From: Candidatus Methanocorpusculum equi
GTDB lineage: Archaea; Halobacteriota; Methanomicrobia; Methanomicrobiales; Methanocorpusculaceae
DNA length: 15,893 nt
Assembly (NCBI GenBank): GCA_018065685.1
Contig: JAGHSU010000125.1
Location: 1 to 15,893, forward strand
Direction of reading: 5' to 3'
Made by a program: the position numbers and the translations under genes. Shown here in pieces: positions 13,094 through 15,893 of the stretch. The notes under the pieces were generated by a model that was not told the DNA's origin, ran no database searches, and saw only the letters and a program-made list of their open reading frames with translations. The first letter of the stretch is position 1; every line of letters begins with the position of its first letter.

Positions 13094-13809
13094 ATGCTTG
13101 AGATAATAAACCTCTCAAAAACCTATAAAGGCGGGAAAAAGCAGTCTCGAATCTCTCGTTAACTATTGAGAAAGGGGACATCTACGGATTTATCGGACAC
13201 AACGGTGCCGGAAAAACCACTGCCATCAAATGTATTGTAGGAATCATCGGATTTGAGGAGGGGTCGGTTCGTATCGACGGACACTCGGTTGTTGAAGAGC
13301 CGATTCTCTGCAAAAAGATAACTGCATACATCCCGGACAATCCGGACCTTTACGAATATCTGACAGGCGTCCAGTACTTAAACTTCATCGCGGATATGTT
13401 TTCGGTCCCGAAAGAGGAGAGAACAGCGCGCATGGAAAAATATGCAGAGATGTTTGAGATAACGGAATCACTCGGAGATACCATCTCCACTTATTCGCAC
13501 GGAATGAAGCAGAAGCTTGCCATCATCTCCGCGCTGATTCACAAACCAAAGCTGCTCGTCTTAGATGAGCCGTTCGTAGGTCTTGACCCGAAGGCGGCAT
13601 ACACATTAAAACAGATTATGCGTGAGTTCTGCGCCGAAGGAGGAGCCGCATTCTTCTCAACACATGTGCTCGATGTTGCAGAAAAACTCTGCAACAAAAT
13701 TGCCATCATCAAACAGGGAGAGCTTGTCGTCTCCGGAACAACTGAAGAGCTCACCCACGGTGCATCCTTTGAGTCGGTGTTCCTGGAGGTAATCTCACGT
13801 GCTGAGTAA
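13094..13809 (+). CDS. ABC transporter ATP-binding protein, frameshifted near its 5' end
   Basis: The gene begins ATG CTT GAG (MLEIINLSKTYKGGKK) but runs into a TAA at 13160 unless the frame changes at the five A (13136-13140). One extra A gives GKKAVSNLSLTIEKGDI and a complete ATPase of 238 residues. Restored numbering: Walker A GHNGAGKTT (35-43), signature YSHGMKQK (134-141), Walker B LLVLDEP (Asp158, Glu159), D-loop GLDP, switch His191 in FFSTH. It would power the permease encoded next, probably an ABC-2-type exporter. The intact remainder from 13141 is fully conserved, which argues for a sequencing error or a very recent mutation. An internal ATG at 13396 would give only 137 residues lacking Walker A, so it is not a real start. 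The substrate is unknown. Confidence 0.8.
13785..13790 (+). promoter_or_regulatory. Ribosome binding site GGAGGT setting a GTG start
   Basis: GGAGGT lies inside the end of the ATPase gene, 8 nt before GTG at 13799. It decides for the GTG start of the permease and an 11-nt overlap between the two genes. Confidence 0.7.
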
Positions 13810-15388
13810 CATTGCTGCATTTACAAAAATCCATCTCCTCGGGTCTCTCGGGATAAATGAACTGTTCCACCCTTCGGATGAAAAGCGGTACAAACGCGCG
13901 CGCGGGATGCTTATCGCTTATCTGCTTCTCTCCGCTCTGCTGGTCTTTATGATGACTGTGGTCTCAACAGCTATGGCAGAGAGGGGGATGGCAGAGTCGC
14001 TTCCCGCGCTTGCTGCGGTCATAGCATCCGTGCTGGTCTTTATCCTGAACGTCTTTCAGTCCGGCTCAACCATCTTTAATCTGAAACTCTTTGAGTCGGA
14101 AGCGGCCCTTCCGGTAACCCCGTTCGAGATTGTTGCAAGCAGGTTTTCGGTGCTCTACATCATCAATCTGATAATATCCCTCATGGTGACCGTTCCACCC
14201 CTTATTGTCTGCGGAATGAACACAGGAGCTGCTGTTTCCTTTGTGCTGCTTTCAGTCCTCGGTGTTCTTTTAATCCCCATGATTCCCCTCACTGTTGCTT
14301 CAGTCATCGGTGCACTTATCTATGCGGTATCTGCCAGGATGAAGCAGAGGAAGGCAATCGGGGCAGTCCTTGGAATGGTGCTGATGCTCGCATTCTTTGT
14401 CATTTACTTCAGATTCATGTTTTCAGACGGGACGGTCCCTGATAAACTCGCGGAACTTCTTTCGCAGAATTACGACCTTATCACCGGATGGTATCCGCCG
14501 GCGGAGCTTTTCTCTGCAGGACTTCTGGAAAATGCCGTTTCATTTGCGGCATTTGCAGGAATTTCAGTGGCCCTCTTTGCTGCAGCGGTCGCCCTGGTCT
14601 CATGGAAATATCTTCCCATCTGTCAGGCGATGCAGACGCACGATGCAAAACACAATTATGTAATGCAGGAGCAGACGGCAGCAAACCCCTCCAAAGCCCT
14701 GTTTAAGCGGGATTTAAAACGGTATTTCTCATCCACCCCGTATATTATGAACACCATGTTCGGCTATATTCTGATGGCAGTCTTCGCAGTTGCGATGCTG
14801 CTTATCGGTGTGGAATCCGTGAATGCAAACTTCGGCGGACTGCCGTTTATTGAGACTGCATCCCCCTTTGTACTTGCAATTCTTACCGCAATGTCATCGA
14901 CCACGTGTGCATCCATCTCGATTGAAGGAAAACACTGGTGGATTACCCAGACTCTTCCCATCCCGGCAAAAAAGATTTTTGCCTCAAAACTGAAGGTGAA
15001 CTTTGCGGTTGCCCTGCCGTTTTATCTCATCTCCGTCATCATCCTGACGATTGCAACAAACCCGTCACCTGCAGAGTTTGCGATTCTCGCCCTGCTTCCT
15101 CTCGCCTACATTTATTTCATGTCGGTCCTGGGACTTTACTGCGGTATAAAACGCCCGTTCCTTGACTGGGAGTCCGAGACGGATGCGGTAAAACGCGGTT
15201 CGGCCCTCGCAATCTCAATTCTTGTCGGCACCATATCCGTGGTCTTCCTGTTTATTCTGACGATGGTGGTCTGGGCTGTCTTTGATGTGAAATTTGCGGT
15301 CCCTGCTGCAGTGTGTGTGATTGTCTTTGCGGCGGGCCTTATTATTCACCGCAGGATTAACCGCTGCAGACTCTCTGATATTGCGTGA
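13799..15388 (+). CDS. ABC exporter permease, about 12 membrane helices
   Basis: 529 residues, starting at GTG (read as M-LSNIAAFTKIHLLG). Hydrophobic segments are seen at about 37-57, 68-86, 115-135, 143-163, 164-178, 187-207, 246-268, 318-338, 353-372, 402-420, 425-447, 468-495 and 498-516, in two halves joined by a hydrophilic stretch (270-315). The cytosolic segment SIEGKHWWITQTLPIPAKKI followed by SKL resembles the loop seen in large bacterial and archaeal putative ABC exporters of the ABC-2/EcsB-like kind, with the matching ESEAALPVTPFEIVASR in the first half. It overlaps the ATPase gene by 11 nt and surely pairs with it. Single-gene permeases of this size may work as one chain. No substrate can be deduced; peptides or antimicrobials are common for relatives. 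Confidence 0.85.
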   Translation: MLSNIAAFTKIHLLGSLGINELFHPSDEKRYKRARGMLIAYLLLSALLVFMMTVVSTAMAERGMAESLPALAAVIASVLVFILNVFQSGSTIFNLKLFESEAALPVTPFEIVASRFSVLYIINLIISLMVTVPPLIVCGMNTGAAVSFVLLSVLGVLLIPMIPLTVASVIGALIYAVSARMKQRKAIGAVLGMVLMLAFFVIYFRFMFSDGTVPDKLAELLSQNYDLITGWYPPAELFSAGLLENAVSFAAFAGISVALFAAAVALVSWKYLPICQAMQTHDAKHNYVMQEQTAANPSKALFKRDLKRYFSSTPYIMNTMFGYILMAVFAVAMLLIGVESVNANFGGLPFIETASPFVLAILTAMSSTTCASISIEGKHWWITQTLPIPAKKIFASKLKVNFAVALPFYLISVIILTIATNPSPAEFAILALLPLAYIYFMSVLGLYCGIKRPFLDWESETDAVKRGSALAISILVGTISVVFLFILTMVVWAVFDVKFAVPAAVCVIVFAAGLIIHRRINRCRLSDIA

Positions 15389-15408
15389 AAATCGTAGTAT
15401 CTCATACA

Positions 15409-15424
15409 TCTCTTTTTTCTTTTC
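15409..15424 (+). terminator. T-rich terminator after the ABC operon
   Basis: TCTCTTTTTTCTTTTCT, 20-36 nt past the permease stop, contains T6 and T4 runs without a clear stem, typical of archaeal termination. Confidence 0.5.
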
Positions 15425-15481
15425 TGCGTGTAATCCGCAACAGGCATAGCATTAAAAAACAATCTCACAGGGTTTCTCCGC

Positions 15482-15492
15482 AAAAAATAAAT
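15482..15492 (+). promoter_or_regulatory. TATA-like box of the second MFS gene
   Basis: AAAAAATAAAT lies 28-38 nt upstream of the ATG at 15520. A second AT-rich string (ATATAATAAATA, 15505-15516) is too close to the start to serve unless translation starts further in. Confidence 0.4.
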
Positions 15493-15519
15493 CCGTTCCC
15501 TCTGATATAATAAATACAA

Positions 15520-15893
15520 ATGAGTGATGCACATCCGCAGAGGATTATAGAACGCCGACACATCCTGCTCCTTATCGCAGTATTTATTGCCTGTTTAATG
15601 GACGGTCTCGACGGCTCAATCGTAACTGTCGCACTGCCCATCCTCGCGGAAACATTCGGGACAGACACAGGAACAGTTTCATGGATTTCTGTCACATACC
15701 TGTTAATGGTCGCAGGAACGGTCTTAATCTTTGGAAGGATTGCATCACTCGGACACATCAAAAAAATATTCATCATCGGGTTTACCATATTTACCGTATC
15801 ATCCCCTTTCTGCGGACTCGCACCCTCTCTTGGTGTTATGATAGCAGCACGTGTTCTGCAGGGTCTCGGTGCCTCCATGCTTGTTGCCTGCAC
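15520..15893 (+). CDS. MFS transporter, DHA2 type, partial (N-terminus only)
   Basis: The gene is open from ATG at 15520 to the window edge (124 codons). A short basic start (MSDAHPQRIIERRH) leads into TM1 LLLIAVFIACLMDGLDGSIV, whose LDGSIVTVALP matches the TM1 motif D1 (LDxTIVNVALP) of the 14-helix drug:H+ antiporters. TM2 holds WISVTYLLMVAG, the TM2-TM3 loop FGRIASLGHIKK is a variant of motif A, and TM4 begins AARVLQGLGASML, the motif B arginine region. It is therefore clearly DHA2, related in type to the minus-strand MFS at the other end of the window but not a near copy. The substrate is unknown. Confidence 0.88.
   Translation, partial: MSDAHPQRIIERRHILLLIAVFIACLMDGLDGSIVTVALPILAETFGTDTGTVSWISVTYLLMVAGTVLIFGRIASLGHIKKIFIIGFTIFTVSSPFCGLAPSLGVMIAARVLQGLGASMLVAC

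Noticed and set aside
13396..13809. Short 137-residue ABC ATPase starting at an internal ATG
   Set aside because: It would lack Walker A; the conserved upstream part is present in the same frame back to 13141.
1..15893. CRISPR array, insertion sequence, prophage or integration site
   Set aside because: No repeat-spacer pattern, transposase, integrase or terminal inverted repeats were seen; the only repeats are short tandem ones, and the tRNA has no partial copy nearby.

Overview
The window is a piece of a methanogenic archaeon's chromosome. The main evidence is an eight-gene minus-strand operon (about 8762 down to 1315) that carries the ATP-dependent activation machinery of methyl-coenzyme M reductase (MCR): atwA (component A2) followed by methanogenesis marker genes 3, 6, 5, 15, 17 and 7, found only in methanogens and their alkane-oxidising relatives. 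Archaeal origin is also supported by a deoxyhypusine synthase, a tRNA-Trp gene with a large bulge-helix-bulge intron that encodes a box C/D guide RNA, and TATA boxes about 25-35 nt upstream of several start codons. Protein style and moderate GC suggest Methanomicrobiales (possibly Methanocorpusculum-like); that family-level guess is from impression only.

Layout. 1-1228: 3'-truncated DHA2-type MFS exporter, minus strand. 1315-8762: the MCR-activation operon, with genes overlapping by 4 nt (ATGA) or separated by 3-9 nt, ending in a CxxC-containing AhpD/carboxymuconolactone-decarboxylase-like gene. 8763-9085: the one long non-coding stretch, with the operon promoter and a 14-nt tandem repeat. 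9086-10370: CNNM/CorC-type membrane protein with DUF21 and CBS domains, whose C-terminal domain is out of frame after a run of seven C. 10431-11396: deoxyhypusine synthase, minus, convergent with the former. 11578-12276: membrane-anchored extracytoplasmic protein. 12399-12577: tRNA-Trp(CCA) with a 105-nt intron. 12643-12924: small tail-anchored membrane protein. 13094-15388: two-gene ABC exporter operon whose ATPase gene is frameshifted at a run of five A. 15520-15893: start of a second DHA2-type MFS exporter, plus strand.

How it works together. AtwA supplies two ABC ATPase domains, Mmp15 is a BadF/HgdC-type ATPase with cluster-binding cysteines, and Mmp3, Mmp7 and Mmp17 belong to the MCR activation assembly that reduces the nickel of F430. 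Mmp5 and Mmp6 are small CxxC proteins of unknown role. The AhpD-like protein at the end of the operon is the least expected member and the best candidate for a new accessory factor. The remaining genes are housekeeping (hypusine, tRNA) or transport. No insertion sequence, CRISPR array or prophage gene is visible. Two frameshifts, both in homopolymers, hint at base-calling errors or at real decay; raw reads would decide.
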